Source of the DNA: Armillaria gallica
Taxonomy: Eukaryota; Basidiomycota; Agaricomycetes; Agaricales; Physalacriaceae
DNA: 64,000 bases
Direction of reading: 5' to 3'
Assembly (NCBI GenBank): GCA_037576215.1
Contig: JBANDB010000018.1
Location: forward strand, 930,001-994,000
The position numbers and the translations under genes were made by a program. The notes under the pieces were generated by a model. It had not been told where the DNA came from, made no database searches, and saw nothing but the letters and a program-made list of their open reading frames with translations. Within the stretch, counting starts at the first letter, position 1; each line of letters begins with the position of its first letter. Of this stretch, positions 34,485-47,438 are shown piece by piece.

Positions 34485-35775
34485 TCAGATGTTGCTATGC
34501 ATTTCGAGCCTTGCCACGGGCTTATATGGCCATATATATCTTTGACCAATTCGCTGATGTCCAGGTGAAGTCGAGTTAGGACTGCTATAATATTGCCTTG
34601 GGGGAAGGGGACGGGCCAGAGACGGAGGCGGCGACACTGGCGTGGGTTCACTGAGCGGATCCGATTTCTTACGGCGCTTACGAGGAATTTCGGGTGACGG
34701 AAGCCGAGCATGATGTTTTTCCGCCTGAGTAAGTGGGTTAAGACAATATCCTTTGTTGGAACTGAGCTGCAGACTCACTCTTTTTCTATCCTTCCAACGC
34801 ACGTCGGAGTATGGCGTGCTACTATCAAAACATGGTAGTTGGTCTTTGGATGTCCCAGATATTTGCGACACCTCTGTGGGCCCAAAGACCCATTGGGAAA
34901 ATGTGTTTGTGCGAATTGAGATCCCAAATCCGCGCAGAAAATCACATTGATTGGGGCGAAGTGAATCAACAAAATACGTGGATTCACCATCAGGATATGC
35001 CCTGACGTCCGCTGACGATGTGCTTTTCCACGAATATCCCAGTTTGATGTTCCCTTCGGCTACTCCGCTAACAAGGAACTTGAGCGAGAAAGAACGTGTG
35101 TCGGCAGGGTTGAAAAACGATGCTGCCCCCCACGAGCATGCTTTATCACAGCCTGTGACAAGATACAACGATCCGTTGACGGCTTCTCTACCGCAAACGA
35201 TATTTGCGAATTGGTACCACGCATGAGCATTTCTAGCGGCATAGCTCCGGAATTGAGATAGGTTGAGCGCATCGTAGCGCGCACCACCGTCGGGAAGTAC
35301 AAGGATGGCACCTTTTTCTCGTGAACAGTTGAACTCGAATCCTCCACCGCCACCTAGAAGGAATCTGGGAAAAGGATCAATTACTGAGGTCGGGTATAAG
35401 GTAAAAAGACGCAGGAGTTTCTGCTGCACCGCCCATACTCATTTCTATCCTTGACACACTGGCGCTACGGATATCACTTCCTCGCTTATGCATTGTCTCG
35501 ACCTCCCGTATATCAGCACAGATGATCGGCTCGAATCCTTCGGGAACGCGACCTTTATTGATTGGGTCATCCGCCGGCATGCAGGCATTGAACAGATAGT
35601 CAAAGCCCCCATCGTTCCGTAGAATACCAACGTCGCCAACTCCGACACCTTTCCCTCGATAGGCCTCCGGTAGACGTCCATCAGGTTCTGGGATCCACAG
35701 AGGATATCCGTGTTCTTTCTGCAGCAGAAGACGAATATAAATCTCGCGAGATGACTTTGACTGCGACGACTTCAT
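34485..35775 (-). CDS. Conserved Agaricomycete hypothetical protein (about 401 aa)
   Basis: Two exons, 35775-35439 and 35353-34485, joined by an 84-nt intron (GTATGG...TTCTAG) that restores the frame as RIEMSGGGGFEFNC. Exon 1 includes LLQKEHGYPLWIPEPDGRLP, VGVGDVGILRNDGGFDYLFN and MPADDPINKGRVPEGFEPI. Exon 2 includes REKGAILVLPDGGARYD, NGSLYLVTGCDKACSWGAAS and RPNQCDFLRGFGISIRT, then a basic and Pro/Ser-rich tail (PRKRRKKSDPLSEP). The arrangement matches, from memory, a widespread uncharacterised family in mushroom genomes. No membrane segment or signal peptide was seen. The basic tail could direct it to the nucleus. It looks intact. Function unknown. Confidence 0.8.
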
Positions 35776-36479
35776 TGGAGTAGGTGAGAAAGTGTCCTGG
35801 GTTCACTTCATTCAAGTTCGCGGCTGTGCGGTGCGGTTAAGTCACAGTCGTGATCTGATGGGAATGCTGTGATGATAGAAAGCTGATTGGAGCGCATGTT
35901 GTCTTTACAGATTGTTGTCTGTGTTATATAAAGTAAGGGAACCCAAGCAGGTAAGGCGAGTGAAGATTTGAGGCGATGGTGGTTGTTAACCAGAACCTAC
36001 GGCAAATGCCGGACGCTCTTCAATTCGTTTTTTTGGTCACTTTCCCACTACTCCAACATCCTTTGAATTACACTGGTATACCGAGCCGATTCAGGAGAAG
36101 ATCCGAGGACGCTGACAGTGGTATACCATGTAGCATTGATCAAGCGTATAGCCATGTCGTTCAGTCAGTACTAGTCTTGGTGGTAGAAGACTTTGTGTGA
36201 ACGACGAAGAGTGGGTAACCGATTAAGTAGTCGCATCGAAGGATATGTCGAAACACAAGATTTCTGTGTTCGTACTCTGAGCTGTTAATGAATAAATACT
36301 AATTGAATGGTACGCACCAATATTACCTCGTCCCTATCTGACGGCTTAGTCTGTTGACAGCAAAAATCAACCTGATATCATTCTTGGCGAGCGAGTCAAT
36401 GGCGGGTCTGTAGGCGAAGAGCTGCCCATAAAATCTGTAGTGACTGAAATTATGCAAGCAATGAGAGACGCGCTCAGTT
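35776..36479. other. Upstream region of the 34485-35775 gene, no other gene seen
   Basis: A TTATATAAAG sequence at about 35925 reads TATA-like on the minus strand (CTTTATATAA) about 150 bp upstream of the start at 35775. Plus-strand 35976-36200 is open but featureless. Confidence 0.35.
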
Positions 36480-36610
36480 TTTTTTCTTTTCTTTTTTGGA
36501 CTCTGCATTTAATTAACCGCAACAAGTGCACTAGATCTACTAAGACGTGGTGGTGGGGCCGACGCTCAGGCTACCTCCTCCATCTTGTATCTGGTCCGAT
36601 ATTCCATTCA
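36480..36610 (-). repeat. Second copy of the poly(A) retroposon 3' region: empty site for the MITE
   Basis: T-rich tract then GGACTCTGCATTTAATTAAC...GTGCACTAGATCTACTAAGACGTGG, homologous to the two sides of the MITE at 8108-8460 but uninterrupted. Similarity fades after about 36600 (CATCTTGTATCTGGTCC versus CCTCTTGCACCAGTCC). A flanking target duplication could not be identified for this copy. Confidence 0.75.
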
Positions 36611-36962
36611 CCATAACGCAGCAGTAACCACTGGAAGGCTACTTGAGACAATCAGGATGCTTATAGACTCGGTGAATGATATGACGCCATTTTTACGCAG
36701 TGTAGGCTAATCCGAAGACGTTTCGTTTTCAAACCAGTTGATTGTGCGTCTTGTTCTTTCCATATTTCGTAAACCTCATTCTTCTGTTACAGATACTACC
36801 TATCTCTGCAATGAATCAGGATATGCGCCAAGCACCAGACTAGGACATAGAAGTACTTATATTCAAATTTTGTAGTAGTATGATTGTCTTATAGTCGATA
36901 AAATAAATGGAATCTTCAGTCTTAGGCATGGCTAAGATACTACAAATTGTTGCACTTTAGCT
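36611..36962. other. Intergenic between the retroposon copy and the HET gene
   Basis: AT-rich; no gene seen. It should include the HET gene 3' UTR. Confidence 0.35.
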
Positions 36963-38697
36963 TCAAAAAAGATAGCTCTTAACCCGCTCGTTCGCGATTC
37001 CCAAATTCTTCAACTTCTCTCTTTCTTGGTAGTCCGTTATTCTAAGCACCGAGACTTTCTTGAACCTCGAATGCTCTGGCGTCATTCGCCCAATCACCCA
37101 ACACTCCCCGACTCCTCTTACTAAAGCGTGGGTCCCTAACAATGTGTACCTATCTTCCGGTATTGAATGTGGATGGGTGACCGTAATTTTGAAAATATGC
37201 GTCATCCCGCCGTCCGTGTCTTCAACGACCAACTCTCCGTATCTATGAACACCCTCTGTGGATCCTGCAGCCAACCCCAGCACAAAACCATTCTCAATGC
37301 GGATCCCATAGAACCAGTCCATATCCGCCTCGCCTCTGTAGACGCGAGCGTCAACGTACGCATCTGCTGGCAAAGACTTCATCATGATTTGCTCCCACGA
37401 CGGTCTCCATGTCTTGCATCCATTTCCGGGTTCAGGATATACAAAGAATAAGTCCGCCCGGAATCGTGCATGCATCGTATTTACCAGCGCCGTCCAAGCA
37501 TTCTCGAGTGATTGGTTTTCAGAGTATGCGGGTATCGGATGTGAACGTAAAAGAAACGCCATCCCTGCGATCTTGTCGACTGGGTTGGTAGAAACCCGAT
37601 GCTGCATGTTTGCTAGTACATCAAAAATGGCAAAAGAATGCATCGAAATGTCCTCCAAGGATCGGAGCTGCGCATGAAATTTGCGCAATATCTCTTCGCG
37701 GTGACTACACCCCTCCTCTATCATCTCGGTGTGCAGGGGTCCATCAGGTGTATCTCCCGCGATAATCCGCTTCACACCGATCTCCTGCAGTGTCCATGCA
37801 CGCCTGAACCAACAGCGGTCACTTTCCAAGTCGCCCGCCGTCAAAGTTAATGGTCGACCAAGCCCGCTTAGGTAGCATACCACCGTATTATCGTGATATA
37901 CATTTCCAATGGTGGGCACATCTAACGTCCACTCTTCTGCACGTAAGTCCTCCCTCTGCCCACCTCTCTGTCTCAAACAGAGGACGTCCAGCCACGCGTA
38001 CTCCGCACCCAGATTCAGCATCTCGATTCGTATAAGGTCCAGGTTCGTGTCTTTCGGGATAGGTACAGGCCATTCATATCCATTGATTGGGGTCCAAACA
38101 TCGACGCGGTCTTTCTCATTCATCCACGCATGTGATATTGGTACCGGTGATCGGTAGGTGACCCACGATGGAAGAACACGATTGCTGTATAGATCCCAAA
38201 CACGTCGAGCAGGGATTTTCGTCGTGACAATCTGGTTGCCCACCAGTGCTCTTTGACGCATTTCTCGATCTTCCCACTCACGTGTAGATAGTTGACCTGT
38301 GATGGTGTGCCAGTTGTCGGTGAACCATACTGTGCGGAGACGGCCGTATACAGCGCCGAAGTCAGGAAAATTTGCAATGCAATCTTCGAGTAGAGAGGAA
38401 ATGAATGGCTTCTCTAAGGTGTATGATGTTCTGAGGGTTGTGTTTAGATAATCTAAGAGACCACAGATGGTAAGGGAAGCGCAGGATGTGTTTGCGAGAG
38501 ACGATAGTAAAACCGGCCATTTATCCCTATAGACGCGTTGCTTGGGAACTTTGATAGATGATTCTGCTTCGCCAAGCTCAGTGCGGGAGGAGATGCTGGT
38601 TTCGGTGAGAAATTCATGCTGAAAATTGGCCCCATGTTATCCACTGATTTTCTCCTGGTTCGGGACTTACTCGCCTCATCGACCGATTCATACGCAT
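36963..38697 (-). CDS. HET-domain (heterokaryon incompatibility-type) protein
   Basis: Two exons: 38697-38671 (MRMNRSMRR) and 38618-36963, with a 52-nt intron (GTAAGT...TTTTCAG), about 560 residues. The frame runs well upstream of the internal Met at 38261 and gives FGAVYGRLRTVWFTDNWHT and TSCASLTICGLLDYLNTTL, which fit the N-terminal part of the basidiomycete family. The HET core has PARRVWDLYSNRVLPSW, PISHAWMNE, RIEMLNLGAEYAWLDVLCLR (near residue 215) and CWFRRAWTLQEIGV (near 280). In other fungi HET domains act in allorecognition and programmed cell death, often under NLR control; here the partner is unknown. No lesion was found. Another start upstream in the 38746 frame would not keep phase across the intron. 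Confidence 0.92.
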
Positions 38698-40312
38698 TTT
38701 CCTTGTCCTTTTGAGAGCCACTGGCAATCGATTGATTCATTACCATTCTCCGGATTTTCCTAGTATCTAAATGAGTAGGAGAACCAAGAGTAGCACAGTT
38801 CTACAGACCGTTGAATACGCTTGATTCCTTCAATGCATATGGGGTAGCGGTGAACACGGTTGGTTACGCATACTATATATATATATTGATTGCATGGTCC
38901 TGATATGCATCGTACGTCAATGGTGGGAAACCCGAGATTGGGCCGTAATCGGGAGAAGATTCACATCACACTTAGGTTTCAATAGGACATTTGGAAATGG
39001 ATTGGATTTTGCTCAAGGCTATATCTAAATGCGAGCTGGTCAGCAGTAGCAAGAGGATGAAGTAATGGAAATAGACCAATGGACAGGAAGCGAAGTAAAA
39101 CACCCGCAGCAATAATTTCATTGACCGTCGTATGAGCAATGACCAAGCATAACAGGATACTACAAGATACACTTGTCGTCTAGGCTCCGTTATCGCCGTC
39201 CTGGGTTTGTTCGGTTCCCGTCTCCAATAATTGTGTCTGTCGCTGGTGACAGAGAGAGTTCTTGAGCGGCGCTCGCCAAAAGAGGTGCGAAAAGCTTAGA
39301 GGACCATTGATAAGGGAAAGCGGAGGCAGAAGGGAAAAAGAGCAGTCCTCATGCTCCCGTAATTATTGCCGATTCGCGATGGCTGCTCAGACGGTGTCAG
39401 TCCTGATTATTAATTCGCCCTAGGGATTAAAATCCACACGGGCAATGCGGGCGGTATATAATCATACTCACCGCAGTGTTTAGGATTGATTTGCAGAACG
39501 GCCCTTCCTAAATCGGTTTCGCTCCATCAATCCTTCCTTCGCTCCTTGATCTTGATTTTTGACAATACCTAGGTTTGTGCTGGAACGAAAGCGAACGGGG
39601 GAACAGCAGGGTAATTTATGAGTCGTAAAAGACCGTGGCCCTGGATTTTAGCGAGCGTCATCGTGATTTGGCGCCGTGGTTTACTGAGGGGGTGCTTCCT
39701 CCTGCGTGTTATCCACCCTCATCCTCTGACTAGTCATCTTCGTCCTCCCACCATTCTCTCTCGGCCTCTCTTCAAATTCCGGCGCAGAAACGCGCGAGTG
39801 ATTGAACGGTATCAAAGCGGAGACTCTTGCCATCAAACGTTGTTACATCATCGGCGGCTAACTTCGTTTCTCTTCCCGAACGACCCGAATCCTTGACCAG
39901 TCCTAGTCAGCGCCATTCGCAGGCCCGTGAATATTAGCAAGTAATCAGATAATAGTATTTTGCTGCAATGGTCTAACAGTCATTCTGTTCAGGAACTTCC
40001 TTAAAGGAATGGGAGGCCTATTCAGGAACCCACAAGCGCTGTACGTTGACAGCATCGACGTACCTCAAAAAATTGTAAACTGTATCAGCATAGTTCTGTT
40101 TCCTAAACTGAGTCTTTCCCATGCGTGCGCGCCAAAGTGGTCATTGGTTAGAGATGGCAAGTCGAATGGGGAGCTCATGAATCCGACTTCGTCACTTCTC
40201 CTCCGTCTAACCCGAAAGACCCCTTCGAAGTTCGGAACCAATTCGGTACCTCCATTCATCACGGGGAAGATATTACTCCATAGTAGATGCCAGAAACTCT
40301 ATCTGGACGGCC
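38698..40312. other. Intergenic between divergent HET and oxidoreductase A genes
   Basis: A TATATATATAT run at about 38872-38886 lies upstream of the minus-strand HET gene. Open frames at 39618-39896 and 40009-40310 show no motif, although the latter directly precedes oxidoreductase A in another frame. No gene is supported. Confidence 0.4.
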
Positions 40313-42489
40313 ATGAACCTTTTGTGGGCTCCCGTAGCAGCGCTAGGCCTATACTATGTCTTTCTATTCCTCGAACGCGTTCTCCGAAGACGGCTTCTTC
40401 TGGCCCAGACGTGCGTCTTTGATGTCGGCAGCTTGGGTCACCGACTTCCTCGCCAAAAAATCAAGGGTACAGCTGTCATCTGTGGAGGAAGGTGAATGCT
40501 CATCCCAAATTCCGCGGAGCCCTCGTCCTGATCCTGGTTTTCAGCATCGCAGGCCTCACTGCAGCCAGGGTGTGCCATGATCACTTTGAAGACGTGGTCA
40601 TCATCGAGCCAGAGGTGTGGTTGAATTCCGCGGATGCAAAGCGCCCCGATTCGTGGAATCAGGAGAACAAGCGCTCCCGAGTAATGCAATATGAATCGTT
40701 TCACGGTCTGTTAAGCCTTCGAATGATTTCTTCTGGCGATAAATGACCCTTTGACCTCCAGCATTGTTGACTATCGGCTACACCACGATGAAGAAGCTCT
40801 TTCCTGATTTTATAGAAGAATGCAGATCTTCAGCCATACGGTGAGCGTCGGTGTTCAGCCACAACTTTGAAATCTCCCGGCTGAATTGTCCATAGGACAG
40901 GACCCAATGACACACAGGTGCACTTATGGGGGAACAACCCCAAGAAGCCCTATAATGAATACGGCGGCACGCTTCCCAAAACGATCTACACCGGTCGCGT
41001 TGGGCTCGAAACATTACTCCGTCGTCTCGTCCTTGGTGGTAAGTACAAGAACATCCGACAGATCACTGGGACAGCTACTGGCGTTTCTCGAAATGCATCC
41101 GACGCCCGCTTTATCGAGCAAGTGTCAATCCGAACCGCAGAGGGAGCTATCGTTGACATCCCAGCCGCACTCGTTATCGGTACGACACCTCCTATCTCAT
41201 CCGTACATCCTTATTTGCTAAATGGAGTTGCCCCAGATTGTACAGGATCCACTACAGCTGGCTTGAAGTGGCTCCAAAGGGAAGGATACGGATTTGCCGA
41301 TACGTATTCGAAGATTCAGCGACCCCTTGACGGACTTAAGATCGCCTATGACCAAAAGCTTCGTTACTCGACACTCCAATTCAGCGTGCCTCCTGAGTTA
41401 GGGAGGAGGCTCCCGGGACTCCCTGTACCGTACGATGAATGTGGGGTAATCTACTGCTTGATTGCGGATCCTGAAAAAGAGAATCGAGGTGTGTATTCTC
41501 AGCGGATCGATGGGGACTTTAGTAGGTGGTTTTTCTTTGTGGTGCCTGAGTTGCTGATCGCCGTGCGCAGTACAAATTTGTTTCAGCATCTCTGGTGGGG
41601 ATGACGTAGAACTACCGACGACTCTCGAAGAAGCAAAAGCGTGGACTCGCAGTCTAATCACCGAGGTACCAATCCCCGAGGGATGGTTCGCCATGTTGGA
41701 CATGTTGGAAGAGGTGCAGGAAAGTATGACTTGCAGCCAAGTCCGTTTTGGTGCGCTTAATTTTTTTAGCTCCATGGGACAAGACTGGAGCAGTTGCCAT
41801 TTATAGGACCGTCGACGTGGATTCAATACGAGAAAGGTGTCAACCTGCCGTCGAATTGGATTGCTGCCGGGGACAGTGTCATGAAGGTCAATCCTCTCCA
41901 CGGGTACGGCCATCTAACCTTCTGGTGTCTTGTGGCTTATGATAGATGGTGGTGCAGGCAGGGATGCTCGAAAGCTATGTACGGCGCTATATGCCTCAAT
42001 CAGCTCCTGCAAACCGTACAATCGTCGATACCTAAGGATTTCTCGAAAAGGTACTTCCGTATACACGCCGCTAAGATTGAACCACTCTGGTATATACTTG
42101 TTGTTCTCCCGAATTTGAGTGCCACTTACGCCGACTCGGCTATACTCTTAGGAACTCAACGAAAGTCGCTGGTACGCATCATTTAGAAGAAACGATGATT
42201 ACCTACTAATCCTCTTCCTGCATCTAGACTACGCATTCGCGTCAACAGTGCCCGTTCTGGGTGAGACGCTCTCAGAGGGTTCATTGCTTCGCTGGTACAT
42301 GAAGAGGCTAATGATCCTCTCCTTCACGGTATGCCCACTGTCGATGGCTTGTACCGTATTTGATCCTTTTGATAGGATGCCCAAGCAGGTTCGGCAATAT
42401 GGCACTTTCGAGTGCTTCTTGCGCCGTCGATCGATTTGTTGCAACCGCGCTTCTTGTTGAAAGTTCTGTGGAGTTTGATCAAGCCGTGA
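40313..42489 (+). CDS. FAD-dependent oxidoreductase/monooxygenase-like protein A, membrane-anchored
   Basis: Eleven exons (40313-40491, 40545-40705, 40762-40840, 40896-41179, 41237-41525, 41587-41750, 41807-41903, 41958-42089, 42152-42171, 42228-42328, 42376-42489) total 1620 nt, 539 residues. A hydrophobic segment at residues 4-22 is followed by a basic stretch, suggesting a membrane anchor. Residues 51-64 form the dinucleotide-binding start GTAVICGGSIAGL, with Glu81 at the end of the second strand. A later GD-type motif (AAGDSVMKVNP, near residue 407) matches the second FAD contact of flavoprotein monooxygenases, followed by GQGCSKAMYGAICLN. The C-terminus is LLAPSIDLLQPRFLLKVLWS. One donor (after exon 5) is a weak GTGGTT. 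The substrate is unknown. Its paralog B lies inverted at 50382-48257 with identical lengths for exons 2 and 3 (161 and 79 nt). Confidence 0.88.
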
Positions 42490-43918
42490 ACCATACTTAG
42501 GGCTGTCGAGGGTAAGTTAATTATTGCGCCAGCGCCTAGCACCAAGTTCTTCGCAAGGAAATTCAGTCTGGTATCCGCCGATTTTCAATAATATATGCAT
42601 AATATAGAGTGACTCCTCGACCCATGAGTTACCAAAAGTCGGTCTTGTTCCTGTGTGATTCGTTATCAATCACACAATCAGAATTTCTTCAAGCTTGGAA
42701 AGGAGGTTGCAGAATGAGAAAGATAACGACCCGTTATCATTTAAGACGCTCTGGAGTATTATCACAGCAGCTCCGCCTTCTCCGGGTTTCAATACAATTA
42801 TCTTGGTCTTTGGCTTGGCTTCCGCAGCCCCTTCCTCCCGACCATCGCGCGCACCACATGAAGATAGTATATATCTGGACATCCGCGACGAAGCAAAAAA
42901 ATTTCTTCCGGTTGCCGCTCTTTGCTCACAAGGTGTCAGGATTGCGTAGGATAGGTTTGGATTATGCATTTGGGACAGAGTGGCGCTCATGGAGAGGAAA
43001 GATCGTTTTTCAGCGACAAGTCCAGACTTAGCATGCGTACGTGCTATCGGGTCCGGGCCGGTGTTTGCCGACGCGACTTTGACCCTCCTCCAGCCCTGAG
43101 GCCTGATGAAGCAAATGGCAGCACAAGTGACAGTGGCTCATGGATCTCCTTCTCCTTCTCTCTGAAATGGGCTACTCTCTGCTTTCTTTCTCTTAATCCC
43201 TGACCCTTGCCAAGCTTCTCTACCACAGACTGAGTCAGTCGATCAGAAACTGCGTCTATACACGCGCACACGTTGAACCAGACGCGTCTCGCTCTAAAAA
43301 CGTGATATCGATATATTCTGATTTAAAAAAATATGTCGATTAGCCGCCGGCGTGGGAGAAAGCTCAAATTCGTAGCAGCTACGCCTTTGAGGTCGACCAA
43401 TTCCCGATGGTCACTGCAATGCTTTGCTGAAGTCAATACTCAGGAGCTTTTTCATTGAGAATCAAGGTTTATCCTCCAATGGCAGGTCTCTGAATATGTA
43501 ATCGGCAGATCGAAGGGATCCCGACGCTTGTGGGAACTCACCGCCAACCATTTTGATGTCGCCCTGCCAATTATACATGCCGCCGTTCCCGCCGAATCCT
43601 TCTCTCAGCTTCAACTTGGACTTTCTTAGAGCCGGTCTGCTTCATGTCTTGTAGTATCGCGCACTGAAAAATCACCCAAGCCTCATCCAGCGCCATTAGC
43701 ACGTCAAAACGTCCCTGGTGACGCAATCTACATTCTTTTCGCATGCCCATGACGCTAACCTGCAGGTCAATGCCAAAAGCTTGTCGTTATCCGTGAATTT
43801 GATGGCCGGCATTCTGTATCCAGCTATTATGTATAAGAAGCGCGGCGGCAAGGCTTTTACTCCTCAGGCCCCTCATCAGCTGACGACCACTTTTTTGGGA
43901 CCTTGGATCAGTACCATC
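42490..43918. other. Intergenic with an unresolved plus-strand frame
   Basis: A frame at 42695-42949 (ending FLPVAALCSQGVRIA) and an overlapping one at 42609-43031 lie between oxidoreductase A and the transporter; neither shows a motif or exon partners. 43270-43918 is AT-rich and includes the transporter promoter region. An upstream in-frame extension of the transporter from 43718 is open but lacks family signal. Confidence 0.35.
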
Positions 43919-45940
43919 ATGTCCGAAACGCTGCCCAATACTGGCCCTGTCAAAGTTCACTGGTATCGATCGACGTTTTTCAATGCTACGATCCTTGGAA
44001 TTACCAATTTCCTTGCACCTGGTATGTACATCCTCTTCTGCGCAGGTCTGTGTGAGCGCTTAGCTGAGTTTACGCAGGAATTTGGGGTGCTATGAACTCC
44101 TTGGGTGCTGGGGGTTTACAAAGTAAGCTTATGCGTTTGGTTTCGTGATCTTCGTAGACTAACTTTTCTACTACAGAACCGTATCTAGTCAAGTACGTCT
44201 CGTCAATACTGAGCGACTGGGGAGTGCTGACCGGTTGCTAGTGCTTCCAATGCCTTGACCTTTGCTCTGATGGTCATAACGGCATTCCTCGGTAGTACGT
44301 ATATACCTGCTCCATGCTCCGAACCGAGGTACTTAACCAGGCTTAAATTAGGCTGGATGATAAACAGATTTGGTATCAGGGCCACTTTGTCCTTCGGTGC
44401 TGCTGGCTATGCGCGTACGTCCATCCTTCATTTCGTCTGTTCTCGCACTCTGATATCTACATCTCTCCAGCCTATGCAGCTGGTCTCTACTGCAACAACG
44501 TATACGGAACTCAATGGTTCGTCCTGGTCGGAGCGGCGTTGTGTGGCATCAGTGCGGGTACATTTTGGATGGTGCGTCCGTCAACTTCCATTAGAGTGGC
44601 CACAGGTCATTTAACCGACTTCGTGACAGGCTGAAGGTGCTGTGGCTCTGAACTATCCTGAGGCTCATAACCTTGGCAAGTTCATTGGATATTGGCTATC
44701 CTACCGTGTTGGTGGTCAGATAGTTGGTGGTGCAATCAATCTTGGACTCAACGCAAATCGCTCGGAAGCTGGTTCAGTGTCGCCAAAAGTATATATCATA
44801 TTTATCACACTTCGTGAGTCGTTAATAGTATCATTTTTTTCTTTACTGACTTGCTGCAGAGGCGCTTGGTCCTTTCACTGCTTTGTTAATTTCCCCTCCG
44901 GAGAAGGTCCAACGGACAGACGGAACACCAGTGCATTTGATCAAAGGCAGCAATTTAAAACGCGAAACGAAGGACAGCTTTCGGTTGCTCTTCTCTAAAA
45001 ATGTATGGGCTCTTCTTCATCTCGCCGTATTTTTGTTAATCAACGCGTTCTAGTTCCTTCTCATCATCCCTCTTATCACACAAGCTGTGTTTAGCGAAGC
45101 CTTCAATGGCACATTCCTCACTCGTAGGCTCAATTCCACCCAGAAACATCAGCTAGATCTAATAAAGAAAACCAGTGCATTTCAGCGTCCGCGCGCGTGC
45201 TTTAGGCTCTTTCCTTTCGGCAGTCGTAGCCATCATATTTGGGAACCTCCTCGGTGTGAGTAAAACACATTCTCGTTTCCGCAGCCTACTGATAGACCTT
45301 CTATATAAAAGCGCTTCCTGGATCGAACAACACTGTCTCTGAAATTCCGTGCTCGCACAGCGTACATCGTGGTCCTGGGTCTTCAAGGATGTTGGTGGAC
45401 ATGGTCGACGATTATACAGGTGCGTTATGGACTGTGCCTATCTATATTATTTGTGCTCATGAATATCTAGCACGAATATCAGAAGAGTGGTGTGGTCCTC
45501 GATTGGTCAAGCCCTGGATTCGGAAGGGGATTCGCCTTGTATCTGTTCCTTGTCGGAGGTTTCCAACTGAATTATATGCTTCTCTTCTGGATCGTGGGAC
45601 ACGGTAAGCGTACAGCTCATTCTTTAACGTCCTCACAGCTGACATCCTGTCTTCAGTCGTCGAGGACGTCGAAGGTGCTTCGCGCGTTGCCGGGCTGTTG
45701 CGCGCCACCGAGTCCGCTGCACAGTGTGTCAGCTATGGTCTCAATTCTATCTCTTCGTTGGCAACCTTACCAACAAGTTCTATAAACTTTGGGCTGTGGG
45801 GTGTCAGCCTTGTTCCTGCTTGGTTTGTTATCCGACAGATTGGAGTTACTCTGGAAGGTAGACTGGAGAGGGAGGCACGTTTGGCGGAGCAGAACGCCGA
45901 AGATACCGATACGAAATTATCTGCTGATGCTCTAGAGTAG
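43919..45940 (+). CDS. UNC93-like major facilitator family membrane protein
   Basis: Thirteen exons (43919-44021, 44078-44122, 44177-44192, 44242-44294, 44352-44414, 44471-44571, 44630-44813, 44860-45002, 45054-45123, 45176-45255, 45312-45419, 45471-45603, 45657-45940) total 1383 nt, 460 residues. The start ATG gives MSETLPNTGPVKVHWYRSTF. Family landmarks are GIWGAMNSLGAGG, NRFGIRATLSFGAAGYAPYA, WFVLVGAALCGISAGTFWMA, EGAVALNYPE, FIGYWLSYRVGGQIVGGAIN, FSVRARALGSFLSAVVAII, TAYIVVLGLQGCWWTW and GFALYLFLVGGFQLNYMLLF. About 10-12 hydrophobic segments are present, and an acidic cytoplasmic tail follows. Substrate unknown; fungal UNC93-like proteins are poorly characterised. It sits between two inverted oxidoreductase paralogs, so export or uptake of their substrate or product is a reasonable inference. 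Confidence 0.9.
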
Positions 45941-47430
45941 ATTATACACTTCACGAGTCACGATTAGAGTAAGGATTTAGGTTGTATAGTAATGAGGTGA
46001 TCAGCCCTCCAATTACGGTGTTAGCTATAGTTTATACCTTTTTACGATGGCATAAAACAACGGACTAAATGTGACAGTCCTCTCCACCGGAGTTGCCAAT
46101 GCATGTTCGTTATAAAATGAAGCTTATAAGCCAGCTGGTTTCTATTATTGAGAGTGAGGATGTATATTGTTTATGCACCACTGCATTGTATTGACCATCA
46201 TCATCATCGGGGTAACAAACCGTTCCCTCGAAGACGGATTATGTTTGAGTCATGCAGATGTAGAAAACGATCAATAAACACGAACACCTTGGTAAGAAAT
46301 AAAGGTGACGAGATCTGGTTCCGCTTGTCGAGGGACGATGACTAGTCTTTAGCTTGTCAGAATGGAAATTTTAGTCCTATACTTCAAAATCGCGTCTCAA
46401 GGAAGTCAGGACGAAGACGGATCGACAATGTAGTTTGCTGAGGTGACTTCATCAAATAGTAAATCCAACGTGGACAAGACCGAAAACCTTCTTTGAATCG
46501 TTAGCGAGATCGAGACAACGCGTGGACGCTATCCAAGGGTGTTCTAGGGTGTCCTCAATGAATATGAACAGCTCCCGTCAAACAGCACATGGCTCTTTGT
46601 GGAGTTTAAGGTACCCCTTAGAATGCTTGAACGCGTAGAGGAGCCGTTTTAAGCCCTATGCCCTTATGGTCGACTAGGTATGCTAGACGTATAATTTACT
46701 CATCCCGAAAGTTACAGCGGGAGTCATCAGCCAATGTCGGCACCGCGCTGGTTAGCAGACAGTTGTGTGCTCCCTGTGAGTATAAGTACTGTGGAAGTAT
46801 TTGACAGCATAGGTGAGTTCTTACCGTCATTTCTTAGCTTTCTAAAGCATTTTGAGGAAGGAAGGAACCGTTTTGTCTCGCCAGCGCCGTGACGATGGAT
46901 AAGTAGATCAGAGCCTATCGGTGGCAAGCTCGGAATCGGGTGTCGGGAATCGGTCCCGTGACTGTAACGCGCTTCCACTCAGCTGATCGATAACAAATCG
47001 TTGACCGTCAATTATTATTATACTCTGAGTTTGCAGTCGATGTACTGGTGGCGGACTCCCTTGACAAACCATCCTCTAATCTGTGTGCTGCTGCAATACA
47101 CTATTAAGTAGAGCAGTTGTAGATCATCATCTGACATCTCCTTGTCGGTGTTCATATGAAGTCCTTAGAGGACCTTAGCCTGAACGCAATTACAACTCAC
47201 TTATCTGTAATATTATAGCGGCATGTAGGACTTTAATTATAAAAAGTTCTGATGGGAAGCGACGTGCGTCGAATTCCATTATTTCCATAGCAGTTCCAAT
47301 TTCCGAAGCGATTCAACTGGCACCTTGAGTGGCTACAATGATGACTAATAGATGAAGCAGTACAATCAAGGCATGACATCGTTGTACAAATAGAGAAACG
47401 TTGGGTCTCGACTGGACTTTCACGCTCTTT
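45941..47430. other. Intergenic, nothing recognised
   Basis: Only short, motif-free frames on both strands (for example minus 46727-46978). The first 100 bp are AT-rich and probably the transporter 3' UTR. Confidence 0.4.
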
Positions 47431-47438
47431 GAAAGCTC

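Noticed and set aside
36963..38261. HET protein starting at the Met at 38261
   Set aside because: Family-type sequence (FGAVYGRLRTVW, TSCASLTICGLL) continues in frame upstream, and a 52-nt intron leads to an ATG at 38697.
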